The notes under the pieces are model-generated. The model did not search any database and was not told the origin of the DNA. It saw only the letters and a program-made list of their open reading frames with translations. The position numbers and the translations under genes are program-made. Positions 26,408-35,292 of a stretch of DNA of 64,000 bases are shown here, piece after piece (the first letter of the stretch is position 1; each line of letters starts with the position of its first letter). The DNA is taken from contig NZ_MQUS01000014.1 in assembly GCF_001953885.1 (NCBI RefSeq), positions 124,001 to 188,000 on the forward strand, read 5' to 3'. This stretch comes from Streptomyces sp. IMTB 2501 (lineage in GTDB: Bacteria; Actinomycetota; Actinomycetes; Streptomycetales; Streptomycetaceae).

Positions 26408-27655
26408 ATGGCCGAGGTCAGACGGGTCCTCGCGGTGCTGCTGCTGGCGTTGGTGCCGGGCACGACCACACAGACGGCCGCGGAGCCGGCGCCGTTGCAG
26501 TGGACCGGCAGCTGGGAGACCGCGCCGTCGGGCACCGCCTCCGCACTGCCCGGCGCCGCCGTCCGCAACGTCGTCCACCTCAGCGTCGGCGGCGCGGCCG
26601 TGCGCATCCGGCTCAGCAACCGTCTCGGCACCGCGCCCCTGCACCTCGGCGCGGTCACCGTCGCGCTGCGCGCATCCGGTCCGAACGCCGTGACCGGCAG
26701 CCTGCACGCCGCCACCTTCCAGGGTGCCGCGTCCGTCAGCGTCCCGGCCGGCCAGGACATGGTGAGCGACCCGGTGCCGCTGTCCGTCCCGGCCGCCGCC
26801 GACCTCCTCGTCACCGTGTACACCCCCGGCGACGACGGCCCCGCGACCTTCCACCAGACCGCCCTGCAGACCAGCTACGTCGCCCCGGCCGGGGCTCGCC
26901 GGGCCGCCGACGAGGACGGCGCCGCCTACACCGGCACCATCAGCCGCTGGTACTACGTCACCGGCGTCGACGTCCTCGGCGACGCCGCGGGCAGCATCGT
27001 CGCGTTCGGCGACTCCCTCACCGACGGAAACGGCTCCACCCCCGACACCAACCACCGCTGGCCCGACCGCCTCGCCGAACAGGTCCGCGCGGCCCGGCTC
27101 GGCGTCCTCAACGCCGGAATCTCCGGAAACCGTCTGCTGCACGACGGCACGGGACCGAACGCCCTCGCCCGCCTGGACGCCGACGCCCTGGACCGGTCCG
27201 GGGTCAGGGTCCTGGTTGTCCTGGAGGGCATCAACGACATCAAGGGCACCCCGACCGCCGCCGACGTCACCGCGTACGCCGACGCCTACCGCGCCCTCGT
27301 CGCCCGAGCCCACGCCCGGGGCATCCGCGTCGTCGGCGTCACCCTCACCCCGTACCGCGGCTTCTCCGCCTACACGGGCGCCCGTGAGACGGTACGGCAG
27401 CAGGTGAACGCGTTCATCCGGACCGGCGGCGCCTTCGACGCGGTCGCCGACGCCGACGCCGCCCTGCGGGACCCGACCGACCCGGCCCGCATCCTGCCCG
27501 CCTACGACCCCGGCGACCACCTGCACTTCAATGACACAGGCATGGCAAAACTGGCGGACACGGTGCGCCGGGTACTCGGGGTCATGGCGGGTGACGGCGC
27601 GGCGGGGAGCGTCGGGGTGACGGCGAGTGAGGGCACCGCGGGGGCTATGGGGTGA
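26408..27655 (+). CDS. Secreted SGNH/GDSL-family esterase
   Basis: 415 residues. A short signal peptide (VRRVLAVLLLALVPG, cleavage near TAAEPA) is followed by a beta-rich N-terminal region and an SGNH catalytic domain: block I FGDSLTDGNG (Ser), block II NAGISGNRLL (Gly), block III EGINDI (Asn), and block V DPGDHLHFND (Asp and His). The family hydrolyses esters of lipids or polysaccharides outside the cell. The start at 26408 places the signal peptide at the N-terminus; upstream frame is open but atypical. The C-terminal 30 residues are low complexity (Gly/Ala/Val/Thr). Confidence 0.88.
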   Translation: MAEVRRVLAVLLLALVPGTTTQTAAEPAPLQWTGSWETAPSGTASALPGAAVRNVVHLSVGGAAVRIRLSNRLGTAPLHLGAVTVALRASGPNAVTGSLHAATFQGAASVSVPAGQDMVSDPVPLSVPAAADLLVTVYTPGDDGPATFHQTALQTSYVAPAGARRAADEDGAAYTGTISRWYYVTGVDVLGDAAGSIVAFGDSLTDGNGSTPDTNHRWPDRLAEQVRAARLGVLNAGISGNRLLHDGTGPNALARLDADALDRSGVRVLVVLEGINDIKGTPTAADVTAYADAYRALVARAHARGIRVVGVTLTPYRGFSAYTGARETVRQQVNAFIRTGGAFDAVADADAALRDPTDPARILPAYDPGDHLHFNDTGMAKLADTVRRVLGVMAGDGAAGSVGVTASEGTAGAMG

Positions 27656-27691
27656 CGACGGGTGAGGGCGCGAGGAGCGGCCGGTGACGGC

Positions 27692-28174
27692 TCAGCCCCA
27701 GAGCACCGCTCCCAGCCACGCCCCCGCGATCAGCAGGCAGGCGAACAGCTCGGTCAGCACGCTGGAGCCGCCCGAGCGCATCGCGTTACGCAGGGCGGCC
27801 ATCGCCTCGCCGTGCCGGCCGAGACGCAGCCGCTCGTGCAGATAGATCCCGGCCATGAACCCCGGCACCGCGCCGACCACCGGCACCAGCACGAAGCCGA
27901 GGAACGCCCCCACGCCCGCGTACACCCCCATCACCGGCGTGGCGCCACTCTGCCGCAGCCGGCGCGGTGGCAGCGCGGCGCGCACCGCCAGCGACAGCAG
28001 CAGCACCCCGGTGGCGCCCACCAGCACCGCCCAGGCCAGCGGCCGCGGATCCGTCAGCGCCCACCACAGCACTCCGGCCCACACCAGCCACGACCCCGGC
28101 GCCCCGGGCACCAGCACTCCGCACAGGCCGAGCACGACGACCACGCCGACCAGCAGGAGCTCCCACACTCCCAT
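27692..28174 (-). CDS. DUF456-family small membrane protein
   Basis: 160 residues with about four membrane helices and the Gly/Pro-rich loops GVLVPGAPGSWLVWAG and LVPVVGAVPGFMAGIYL characteristic of DUF456. The function of the family is unknown. I start it at the ATG at 28174 because helix 1 follows directly; ten more residues are possible from 28204. It converges with the SGNH gene, and a regulator gene lies upstream in the same direction. Confidence 0.8.
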   Translation of the reverse strand: MGVWELLLVGVVVVLGLCGVLVPGAPGSWLVWAGVLWWALTDPRPLAWAVLVGATGVLLLSLAVRAALPPRRLRQSGATPVMGVYAGVGAFLGFVLVPVVGAVPGFMAGIYLHERLRLGRHGEAMAALRNAMRSGGSSVLTELFACLLIAGAWLGAVLWG

Positions 28175-28259
28175 CTGCCCAGAGTGCCGGAGAAGCCGTG
28201 GCACGGCAGGCCCATGACGAGCCGGAACAGCGGGGACGCCGCCGTGAGCGTGCGCGTGG

Positions 28260-29240
28260 CTATGAGCGGGTGACCCAGCCCCGTTCGTACGCGTGCCAGC
28301 CCAGCTGCAGCCGGGTCGTGACCCCGGCCAGTTCCATCAGGCGCCGGACCCGGCGCTGCACGGTTCTGAGGCCCAGATCGAGCTGCTTGGCCACGCTGGC
28401 ATCGGTCAGCCCGGCCAGCAGCAGCGACAGCACTTCCAGATCGGTGGCATCCGGGCCGTCCGGCTGTTCCTCGGTCACCCCCGCCGCGCCCAGCCGCAAC
28501 GGCAGCGCCTCCCGCCACACCGACTCGAACAACCCGGCCAGCAGCTCCAGGAGCCCGCTGGCATGCACCACCAGCGCGGCCGGCTCCGCCGTGCGCGAGG
28601 TCAGCGGCACCATCGCCAGCGCACGGTCGGCGATCACCAGCTTCGTCGGCACCCGGTCCACCGCCCGTACCCGTTCGTCACGGGCGAGCGCGGCCGCCAA
28701 CTCGGTGAGTCCGTGCGGCAGGTCCAGCACCGCGCGCTCCACCACCACCCGGTAACGCACCCCGCGCCCGGCCGCCTGTTCCTCCGCCTCGTTCTCGATG
28801 CCGGACACGACCACCGGATTGCCGGTCACCAGCGCGCACACCTCCTCGGCCGCCCCCAGCTGCAGCTGCAGAAAACGCTGCGCGACCGCCGAGGCACCGG
28901 TCACCACCTCCACCAGGTCGTGCACCGCCGGCTGGGCCGCGGCCGCCCGGTACTCCTCCGCGAGCAGCGCCGCCGTCAGCTCCGCCTTCTCCAGCTCGTG
29001 CCGCTGCTGGGTGAGCAGCGCGCCCAGCGCCACCCCGGGCGGCGCCGCCACCCAGCGGCCCGGCCGGGCCGGGGACTGGGCGGCGAGCCCGTGCCCCTCC
29101 AGCCGGCGCAGCGCCCGCTCGGCGTCCGACTCGGCCAGCGCCAGGCGCCGCGCCAGATCGGACACATCGGCCGCGCCCACGGACACCAGCGCCCGGTACG
29201 CCGCCTCGTGCGTCTCGTCCAGGCCTATCGCTGCCAGCAT
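28260..29240 (-). CDS. TrmB-like/LuxR-type transcriptional regulator
   Basis: 326 residues. An N-terminal winged helix (DVSDLARRLALAESDAERALRRLEGHGL) resembles TrmB-type sensors. The centre is a phospholipase-D-like helical/beta domain often present in such Streptomyces regulators. The C-terminus is a LuxR-like HTH (LLAGLTDASVAKQLDLGLRTVQRRV). ATG at 29240 has AGGGGAGGG upstream. No ligand or target genes can be inferred. It could act in development or secondary metabolism, as many two-HTH regulators of this type do, but that is a guess. Confidence 0.82.
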   Translation of the reverse strand: MLAAIGLDETHEAAYRALVSVGAADVSDLARRLALAESDAERALRRLEGHGLAAQSPARPGRWVAAPPGVALGALLTQQRHELEKAELTAALLAEEYRAAAAQPAVHDLVEVVTGASAVAQRFLQLQLGAAEEVCALVTGNPVVVSGIENEAEEQAAGRGVRYRVVVERAVLDLPHGLTELAAALARDERVRAVDRVPTKLVIADRALAMVPLTSRTAEPAALVVHASGLLELLAGLFESVWREALPLRLGAAGVTEEQPDGPDATDLEVLSLLLAGLTDASVAKQLDLGLRTVQRRVRRLMELAGVTTRLQLGWHAYERGWVTRS

Positions 29241-29736
29241 CGGCCTACGTCCCTCCCCTGCGGCGGACCCGAGACCAGGCTCGGGAACACACCATCGACA
29301 AGCCCCCGCGACGGGCACGGCCTGGCGGAAACCGGCCACGGCGCAAACCCGCCGCGGAACATCATCGCCGTACCGGAGGGGAGTCTGCCAAGGTGGCAGC
29401 ACCCCGGGACATGAGTGATGTTCTCGATTCACAGCTGCGTCCCAGGAAACCAAGCCACAATCCGGCCATCCGACCGGGGCCCAGCCGCGGCCCGGTCGCC
29501 CGGTCCGTGGCCCGGCCCCGGACGTGTGCGAACCACGCGAAGGGGATTCGGGGCCGGGTCACTTCGGACGTCGCCGGGCGGTCCTCCCGTGGGGGGTGGG
29601 GCCGTCCGGCGACCATCTGCCACCCCTCGTACGGCAGTTCACTCCCTCACCAGAGGCGCCGTTCGAGGGGGCCGGGAACGCCGGATTTTCCCGATGCCCC
29701 GTTTTCCTGCGGCCCGCGCCGTGGACAATTAGGGGC
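29241..29736. other. Intergenic region, no gene seen
   Basis: About 500 bp between the divergent regulator and PP2C genes. Open frames here lack start sites and have mixed codon positions. I see no strong repeat, tRNA or hairpin. Promoters for both flanking genes must lie within; TGGACAATTAGGGGC just before 29737 could be a -10 region for a leaderless or nearly leaderless transcript. Confidence 0.5.
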
Positions 29737-31401
29737 ATGAGCCAGCAGGGGGGAAGGCCCGCCCGTCCCGAGGACGACTGGTGGGGACAGCTGTACGACG
29801 ACTCCACCGAGGACACGGGACCCACGGCCGCGCCCGACACCCTGGACGACCGCTTCGCCTCCGCGAAGCACACGGTGACGGGCCGGCACACACCGGCACC
29901 CCGGCGCCGGGCGACACCGACCGCGCGTGACGACGCCGGGCCGGGAGAGGGCGACCGGGACGACGGCGCCGACGTGGGCGCAGGCGCCGGCACGGCGGGG
30001 CGCGGGGACGGTGACCCGCGTACAGCGCTGTCCAGTCGCCCGGAGGTCCCCTCGCAGCGCGCCCCCGAGCCCCCGCTTCCCGCCCCCACCACACCGGCCG
30101 ACGCCCCACCCCCGCGGCACACCTCCTGGGAGCGGCTCCCGGCACCGCCCGAGCAGCAACCATCCGCACCGCCCGCCGAGAGTCCGGCGTACAGGCCGTC
30201 GGCGCCCGCCGTGCCCGCAGACGGATCTGCGCCGGAGCCACCCGCACCGCCCGCCGAGCGTCCGGCGTACAGGCCGTCGGCGCCCGCCGACCGATCCGCG
30301 CCGGAGCCACCCGCACCGCCCACCGCGCCCGCCGCGCCCCCCGGGCCTCAAGACCCACCGGCACCCGTCGCGCCCCCACAAACGCCCCCGGCCATCACCA
30401 CACCAGAAGACCCCGCGCCCCCCTCCGCCCTCGTACCCCCGCCCCCACCCCCCTCCGCCGTCGACTACGTCGGTTCCGGGCCGCCCACCTACGACCCGGA
30501 GCCCACCGCGTTGCCCGGTGCCGATCCGGACGGGCTGGGGGAGCTGGTCGCGGACACCGTGCTGGACGGTGCCCGGTACGGGGCCTGCACGTTGCGGGCC
30601 GTGTCGCTGCGCGGGGACTCGGCGCGGTACCGGGGTGAACCGCGCCGGGACTCGCTGCTCACCGCCAGGTTCGGGTCGGGCGAGCAGGCGCTGGTGCTCG
30701 TCGCGATGGCGACCGGAGTGCGCGGCATGCCGGACGCGCATCTCGCGGCGGCCGAGGCGTGCCGGTGGATCGGGCAGGCCGTGGGCCGCAGCCATCAGCG
30801 GCTCGTGGAGGACATCCGGGCGGCCCGGCGCGGCGACCTGAAGTCGGGTCTGCAGCGGCTGACCGACCGCAGCCTCGGCAGACTCCGCGCGAGCGCCGCC
30901 GAACAGGGCGCCGACCCGGAGGCGTACACGGCAAGCCTGCGCTGTCTGCTGCTGCCCGCCGACCCCGACTGCCGTACGCGCGTGTTCTTCGGCGTCGGCG
31001 ACGGCGGCCTGTTCCGGCTGCGGGACGGCGCGTGGCAGGACATCGAACCGCACGGCACGCCCGACGGCCCCGGTGGCGCGTCCGCCGAGACCCCCGAGGG
31101 CGACCGGTTCACCATGGACCTCGGCATCCCGACCCCGCCGAGCCCGTACGAGCCGGCGCCCGAGCCGCCCCGCGAGCCGTTCCGGTTCCGTGCCTCGCCG
31201 GCCCGTCCGGGGGATGCGCTGGTGATGTGCAGCGCCGGTCTGGCCGAGCCGCTGCGTGGCGAGGCCGCCCTCTGCGCCTACCTGGCCCGCCGCTGGTCCG
31301 GCCGTACCCCGCCGGGCCTCGCCGCGTTTCTCGCCGACGCCCAGGTACGGGTGAAGGGCTACGCCGACGACCGTACGGCGGCGGCCGTGTGGGAGGCGTG
31401 A
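29737..31401 (+). CDS. Protein phosphatase 2C-like protein with long proline-rich N-terminus
   Basis: 554 residues. Residues 1-265 are disordered, Pro/Ala-rich and contain an imperfect tandem duplication (PAYRPSAPA units). Residues about 270-554 form a PP2C_2-type domain: YGACTLRAVSLRGDSARYRGEPRRDSLL, LVLVAMATGVRGM, VFFGVGDGGLFRL and DALVMCSAGLAEPL. The canonical metal-binding DGxG motif is not obvious, so catalytic activity is uncertain. The ATG at 29737 is close to AGGGG; the upstream frame is not credible. It probably acts in the cytoplasm opposite Ser/Thr kinases, as Streptomyces PP2C proteins do. Confidence 0.75.
   Translation: MSQQGGRPARPEDDWWGQLYDDSTEDTGPTAAPDTLDDRFASAKHTVTGRHTPAPRRRATPTARDDAGPGEGDRDDGADVGAGAGTAGRGDGDPRTALSSRPEVPSQRAPEPPLPAPTTPADAPPPRHTSWERLPAPPEQQPSAPPAESPAYRPSAPAVPADGSAPEPPAPPAERPAYRPSAPADRSAPEPPAPPTAPAAPPGPQDPPAPVAPPQTPPAITTPEDPAPPSALVPPPPPPSAVDYVGSGPPTYDPEPTALPGADPDGLGELVADTVLDGARYGACTLRAVSLRGDSARYRGEPRRDSLLTARFGSGEQALVLVAMATGVRGMPDAHLAAAEACRWIGQAVGRSHQRLVEDIRAARRGDLKSGLQRLTDRSLGRLRASAAEQGADPEAYTASLRCLLLPADPDCRTRVFFGVGDGGLFRLRDGAWQDIEPHGTPDGPGGASAETPEGDRFTMDLGIPTPPSPYEPAPEPPREPFRFRASPARPGDALVMCSAGLAEPLRGEAALCAYLARRWSGRTPPGLAAFLADAQVRVKGYADDRTAAAVWEA
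30169..30315 (+). repeat. In-frame tandem duplication in the PP2C gene
   Basis: Unit 1 is 30169-30246 (78 bp) and unit 2 is 30247-30315 (69 bp). They are nearly identical except that unit 2 lacks 9 bp. Both encode PPAE(S/R)PAYRPSAPA followed by a Ser-Ala-Pro-Glu-Pro-Pro run. Probably slippage in a proline-rich linker. Confidence 0.8.
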
Positions 31402-31476
31402 ACGCTGCCCCGGTGAATGGATGGAACCGAGGACCACGGAGGTAATCGGAGCCACCGAAGGGGCAGACGAGACAAC

Positions 31477-33219
31477 ATGGCCAAACAGAATGTAGCGGAG
31501 CAGTTCGTCGACATCCTCGTCCGCGCCGGCGTACGCCGCCTCTACGGCGTGGTCGGTGACAGCCTCAACCCGGTGGTGGACGCCGTCCGCCGCAACTCCG
31601 CCATCGACTGGATCCACGTACGCCACGAGGAGACCGCCGCCTTCGCGGCCGGCGCCGAGGCCCAGATCACCGGGAAGCTGGCCGCGTGCGCAGGCTCCTG
31701 CGGCCCGGGCAATCTGCATCTGATCAACGGCCTGTACGACGCGCACCGCTCGATGGCCCCGGTGCTCGCGATCGCCTCGCACATCCCGTCCAGCGAGATC
31801 GGCCTCGGCTACTTCCAGGAGACCCATCCCGACCGGCTCTTCCAGGAGTGCAGCCACTACAGCGAACTGATTTCCAACCGGAAGCAGATGCCCCGGCTGC
31901 TGCAGACCGCCATCCAGCACGCGGTCGGTCAGAGCGGGGTCAGCGTGGTCTCGCTGCCCGGTGACATCGCCGCCGAACCGGCCCCGGAGAAAGCCGCGCA
32001 GAGCGCCCTCGTCACCTCCCGGCCCAGCGTCCGGCCGGGCGATGCCGAGATCGACAAGCTCGTGGAGATGATCGACGAGGCCGGGAAGGTGACCCTCTTC
32101 TGCGGCAGCGGCACGGCAGGCGGACACGCGGAGGTCATGGAGTTCGCCGGGCGGATCAAGTCCCCGGTGGGACACGCCCTGCGCGGCAAGGAGTGGATCC
32201 AGTACGACAACCCGTACGACGTCGGCATGAGCGGACTGCTCGGCTACGGCGCCGCCTACGAGGCCACCCACGAATGCGACCTGCTGATCCTGCTCGGCAC
32301 CGACTTCCCGTACAACGCCTTCCTGCCCGACGACGTGAAGATCGCCCAGATCGATGTGCGGCCCGAGGTGCTCGGCCGGCGCTCACGGCTCGACCTCGCC
32401 GTGTGGGGCGACGTGCGCGAGACGCTGCGCTGTCTGATCCCGCGCGTGAAGGAGAAGACCGACCGGCGTTTCCTCGACAAGATGCTGAAGAAACACGCCG
32501 ACGCGCTGGAGGGCGTGGTCAAGGCCTACACTCGCAAGGTCGACAAGCACGTCCCCATCCACCCCGAGTACGTGGCCGCCGTCCTCGACGAAGTCGCCGA
32601 CGACGACGCCGTGTTCACCATCGACACCGGTATGTGCAATGTGTGGGCCGCGCGCTATATCTCGCCCAACGGCCGTCGCAGGATCATCGGTTCGTTCTCG
32701 CACGGCTCGATGGCCAATGCGCTGCCGATGGCGATCGGCGCCCAGTTCACCGACCGGCGCCGCCAGGTGGTGTCCATGTCGGGCGACGGCGGCTTCTCCA
32801 TGCTGATGGGCGACTTTCTGACGCTCGTGCAGTACGACCTCCCCGTCAAGGTCGTCCTGTTCAACAACTCCTCCCTCGGTATGGTCGAGTTGGAAATGCT
32901 GGTCGCCGGACTGCCCTCGTACGGCACCACCAACGTCAACCCCGACTTCGCCGCCGTCGCCCGCGCCTGCGGTGCCCACGGGGTGCGGGTGGAGAAGCCC
33001 AGGCAACTCGCCGGAGCGCTCAAGGACGCCTTCAAGCACAAGGGCCCGGCGCTGGTGGACATCGTCACCGACCCCAACGCACTGTCCATCCCGCCGAAGA
33101 TCAGCGCCGAGATGGTCACCGGATTCGCCCTGTCCGCCTCGAAGATCGTGCTCGACGGCGGCGTCGGCCGCATGCTCCAGATGGCCCGCTCCAACCTCCG
33201 CAACGTGCCGCGTCCCTAG
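31477..33219 (+). CDS. poxB: Thiamine-diphosphate-dependent pyruvate oxidase/dehydrogenase, PoxB type
   Basis: 580 residues, the usual length. ThDP-binding order is intact: catalytic Glu in VRHEETAAFAAG, central FAD/Rossmann-like domain (LLILLGTDFPY), and the GDGG...NN cofactor motif (SGDGGFSML ... VLFNN). The C-terminal region of about 30 residues (FALSASKIVLDGGVGRML) resembles the membrane-binding tail of E. coli PoxB. The likely reaction is oxidative decarboxylation of pyruvate to acetate with electrons to menaquinone. Start at ATG 31477; its ribosome-binding site is weak. Monocistronic, ended by the inverted-repeat element directly after the stop. Confidence 0.88.
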   Translation: MAKQNVAEQFVDILVRAGVRRLYGVVGDSLNPVVDAVRRNSAIDWIHVRHEETAAFAAGAEAQITGKLAACAGSCGPGNLHLINGLYDAHRSMAPVLAIASHIPSSEIGLGYFQETHPDRLFQECSHYSELISNRKQMPRLLQTAIQHAVGQSGVSVVSLPGDIAAEPAPEKAAQSALVTSRPSVRPGDAEIDKLVEMIDEAGKVTLFCGSGTAGGHAEVMEFAGRIKSPVGHALRGKEWIQYDNPYDVGMSGLLGYGAAYEATHECDLLILLGTDFPYNAFLPDDVKIAQIDVRPEVLGRRSRLDLAVWGDVRETLRCLIPRVKEKTDRRFLDKMLKKHADALEGVVKAYTRKVDKHVPIHPEYVAAVLDEVADDDAVFTIDTGMCNVWAARYISPNGRRRIIGSFSHGSMANALPMAIGAQFTDRRRQVVSMSGDGGFSMLMGDFLTLVQYDLPVKVVLFNNSSLGMVELEMLVAGLPSYGTTNVNPDFAAVARACGAHGVRVEKPRQLAGALKDAFKHKGPALVDIVTDPNALSIPPKISAEMVTGFALSASKIVLDGGVGRMLQMARSNLRNVPRP

Positions 33220-33326
33220 GCCCTGTCGTGAAACTCCCTCCCCCACGCTCGAACGGCTCGTGCGGGGCGCCATCGCTGCCGCCGGGCCCGCCCCCCGGGC
33301 GGACGACGGGAGTTTGACGACAGGGC
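33220..33326. repeat. 107-bp element with terminal inverted repeats, MITE-like, behind poxB
   Basis: The left end GCCCTGTCGTGAAACTCCC (33220-33238) and the right end GGGAGTTTGACGACAGGGC (33308-33326) are complementary at 18 of 19 positions. The left end abuts the poxB stop codon exactly. The interior is GC-rich with no ORF. I recall similar GCCCTGTCGTCAAACTCCC ends near Streptomyces insertion sequences, which suggests a non-autonomous derivative. No target duplication is clear. It could also serve as a transcription terminator. Confidence 0.65.
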
Positions 33327-33652
33327 TCGCCCCCAGCCCGCAGGGGATCGCGTACTGGCCCGTAAGGGAATGGATTTCGGCCACTTTCACGGCGCGTGAC
33401 GGTGTGCCGACGGCCGGTGCCGGGCGCATCTGCCTTGCCGTCGCGGGGCGTCCGTGGCGCCCAGCGCCCTGCGGGGGGCCGGTGATCCCGGTGCGGCCCG
33501 GCCCGGCGGGCGGCCCGGACGCCGTACGGCCGTGGCCGAACCGCCGGTCATCGGGCATACGTGATGACTGCCTGTGTGCGAGCTGGGCAAGCATCCCCCG
33601 TGAACGTGTTCGACCAGGAGGGGCAGGGTCCAGCGGCGTGCGGGCGGGGGTC
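33327..33652. other. Intergenic region, no gene seen
   Basis: About 325 bp between the inverted-repeat element and the ATPase gene. Frames are open on both strands, but codon-position bias is not that of a gene and no good start is present. AGGAGGGGCAGGG at 33616-33628 is purine-rich but too far from the ATG at 33653; it would suit the in-frame GTG at 33638 only loosely. Confidence 0.45.
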
Positions 33653-34150
33653 ATGAAGAGTCAGGCACGAGGGGGCGGTCCCGCGGTCGTCGGAGGCTCC
33701 TCGGGGACGACGGGGGAGACCACGGGGGAGACGACGGGGGAAGTGGCCGGCACCATCACGGGACACGCGCACCGGCTCCGGCGCAGACTGGGGCGGGCGG
33801 ATCTCCGGGCGGTGCCCGAGGCCCGCCGGGAGTTGCGCGAACTGCTGCGGCACTGGGGCAAACCCGGCCGATCGGATATCGCCGAACTGCTCACCAGCGA
33901 ACTGGTCACCAACGCGCTCGTCCACACCGACAACGACGCGGTCCTCACGGCAGTCGTCGAGCCGGACGGACTCCGTGTGGAGGTACGGGACTTCGTGGCG
34001 CGCAGACCGGAGCTGAGAAGCCCGGGCACGGACGACGACACCCATGGCCGGGGCCTGGTGCTGGTGCAGTCCCTCGCGGACGCCTGGGGTGTACGGCCGC
34101 ACGGGGTGGGCAAGTCGGTGTGGTTCGAACTGGGCGCCGAGGGGGCGTGA
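33653..34150 (+). CDS. Anti-sigma-factor-type ATP-binding protein (HATPase_c)
   Basis: 165 residues. A Thr/Gly/Glu repeat near the N-terminus (TGETTGETTGE, a 12-bp DNA repeat) precedes a GHKL ATPase: N-box ELLTSELVTNALVHT, G1 DDDTHGRGLVLVQSLADAWG, and the final VWFEL strand. This is the RsbW/SpoIIAB-like group very common in Streptomyces, which bind sigma or anti-anti-sigma partners. No partner gene is adjacent. The PAS/GAF/SpoIIE phosphatase 13 kb away belongs to the same signalling class but a link is not shown. Confidence 0.85.
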   Translation: MKSQARGGGPAVVGGSSGTTGETTGETTGEVAGTITGHAHRLRRRLGRADLRAVPEARRELRELLRHWGKPGRSDIAELLTSELVTNALVHTDNDAVLTAVVEPDGLRVEVRDFVARRPELRSPGTDDDTHGRGLVLVQSLADAWGVRPHGVGKSVWFELGAEGA

Positions 34151-34170
34151 CGGTACGAGTGACAGACCAC

Positions 34171-34209
34171 GGGCCGGGGGCGTGACCCGTCTGGTCACGC
34201 CCCCGGCCC
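34171..34209. terminator. Strong bidirectional hairpin terminator
   Basis: Perfect 17-bp stem (34171-34187 with 34193-34209) and a 5-nt loop CGTCT, between the convergent ATPase and DUF2637 genes. No T-tract, but the stem is long and GC-rich. Confidence 0.75.
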
Positions 34210-34248
34210 GGCTGCGTCACGGTCTGACCCCCGGTCCCGGCCGGGGCA

Positions 34249-35292
34249 CTAGCCGAACTGCTGCTCCAGATCCTTCAGCTTGCGCTCCAGGGAGTCCAGG
34301 CGCGGCAGGGCCATCGTGTCGTCCTCTGCGGTGAGGTCGACCGTCACCTGCTCAGCGGACGCGCTGCGGACCGGCTGCAGGGAGGGACGGGCGCGGACGG
34401 GCAACTGTTCCGCGGTGGATATGGCAGGCTCCGCGGTCACCTCGGCGGGGCCCCGCTCCACCGCCTGCACCTCGACCTGCCGGCCGGCGCGCCCGACGAA
34501 GCCCCGGTGGCCCCGGCTGATCGCCTTCAGCTGGGCCCGCTCCAGACGGTGCTGCTCGCGCCGGCGCTGGCGGGTCTCCTCCTTGCTCCGCTTGTCCTCG
34601 CGGACCTCCTCGACCGCCTCGTCCAGGCTGCGCACACCCTCCAGCAGCATCAGCGACCAGGCCTTGTAGGTCTCGCGGGGAGCCCGCAGCCAGCGCACGA
34701 TCCGGATCTGCGGCAGCGGACGCGGCACCAGGCCCTGCTCGCGCAGCGCGGCCCGGCGGGTCTGCTTCAGCGCACGGTCGAACAGGACGGCCGCGGACAG
34801 TGACATACCGGAGAAGAACTGCGGGGCGCCCGCGTGGCCGGCTCCCCGGGGCGCGTGCACCCAGTTGAACCAGGCCGCCGCCGCGGCGAACATCCACACG
34901 AGGATCCGGGAGCCGAGCGCCGCGTCACCGTGGCTGGCCTCGCGCACCGCGAGGACGGAGCAGAACATCGCCGCGCCGTCCAGGCCGAACGGCACCAGGT
35001 ACTGCCAGCCGTCCGTCAGCCCAAGGTTCTGTTCGCCGAAGCCGACGAGGCCGTGGAAGGACAGGGCGGCGGCGACCGCCGCACAGCAGAACAGGAGCAC
35101 GTAGGAGGCAGTGCCGTAGATGGCCTCCTTGCGTCTGCGGCGCTCCTCGCTGCGCTCCCACGAGTCGTCCGCGCTCGCGTTCTCCCCGGAGGAGCGCTTG
35201 CCGCGCGCGAGCACCGCCACCGCCGCCAGCATGCCCAGGAGCAGTACGGCGCCGGGAAGCAGCCAGTTCAGCGATATGTCGGTCAGTCTCAT
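34249..35292 (-). CDS. DUF2637 membrane protein with coiled-coil C-terminus
   Basis: 347 residues. One N-terminal membrane helix (WLLPGAVLLLGMLAAVAVLA), a basic/acidic linker, then three further helices (VLLFCCAAVAAALSF, FGLDGAAMFCSVLAV, VWMFAAAAAWFNWVHA) forming the DUF2637 domain. The C-terminal 150 residues are charged with a likely coiled coil (EEVREDKRSKEETRQRRREQ) and a final LERKLKDLEQQF heptad. DUF2637 occurs in Streptomyces chromosomal and conjugative-plasmid proteins of the SpdB type; the function is not established. ATG at 35292 follows AAGGGA. Confidence 0.8.
   Translation of the reverse strand: MRLTDISLNWLLPGAVLLLGMLAAVAVLARGKRSSGENASADDSWERSEERRRRKEAIYGTASYVLLFCCAAVAAALSFHGLVGFGEQNLGLTDGWQYLVPFGLDGAAMFCSVLAVREASHGDAALGSRILVWMFAAAAAWFNWVHAPRGAGHAGAPQFFSGMSLSAAVLFDRALKQTRRAALREQGLVPRPLPQIRIVRWLRAPRETYKAWSLMLLEGVRSLDEAVEEVREDKRSKEETRQRRREQHRLERAQLKAISRGHRGFVGRAGRQVEVQAVERGPAEVTAEPAISTAEQLPVRARPSLQPVRSASAEQVTVDLTAEDDTMALPRLDSLERKLKDLEQQFG

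Noticed and set aside
25190..27526. Long minus-strand frame opposite the hydrolase and SGNH genes
   Set aside because: Shadow of two well-supported plus-strand genes; no start site and repetitive composition.
30169..30315. Regulatory tandem repeat
   Set aside because: It is in frame within the proline-rich linker of the PP2C gene and is best explained as protein-coding slippage.
33220..33326. Full insertion sequence
   Set aside because: Only about 107 bp between the ends and no transposase frame.
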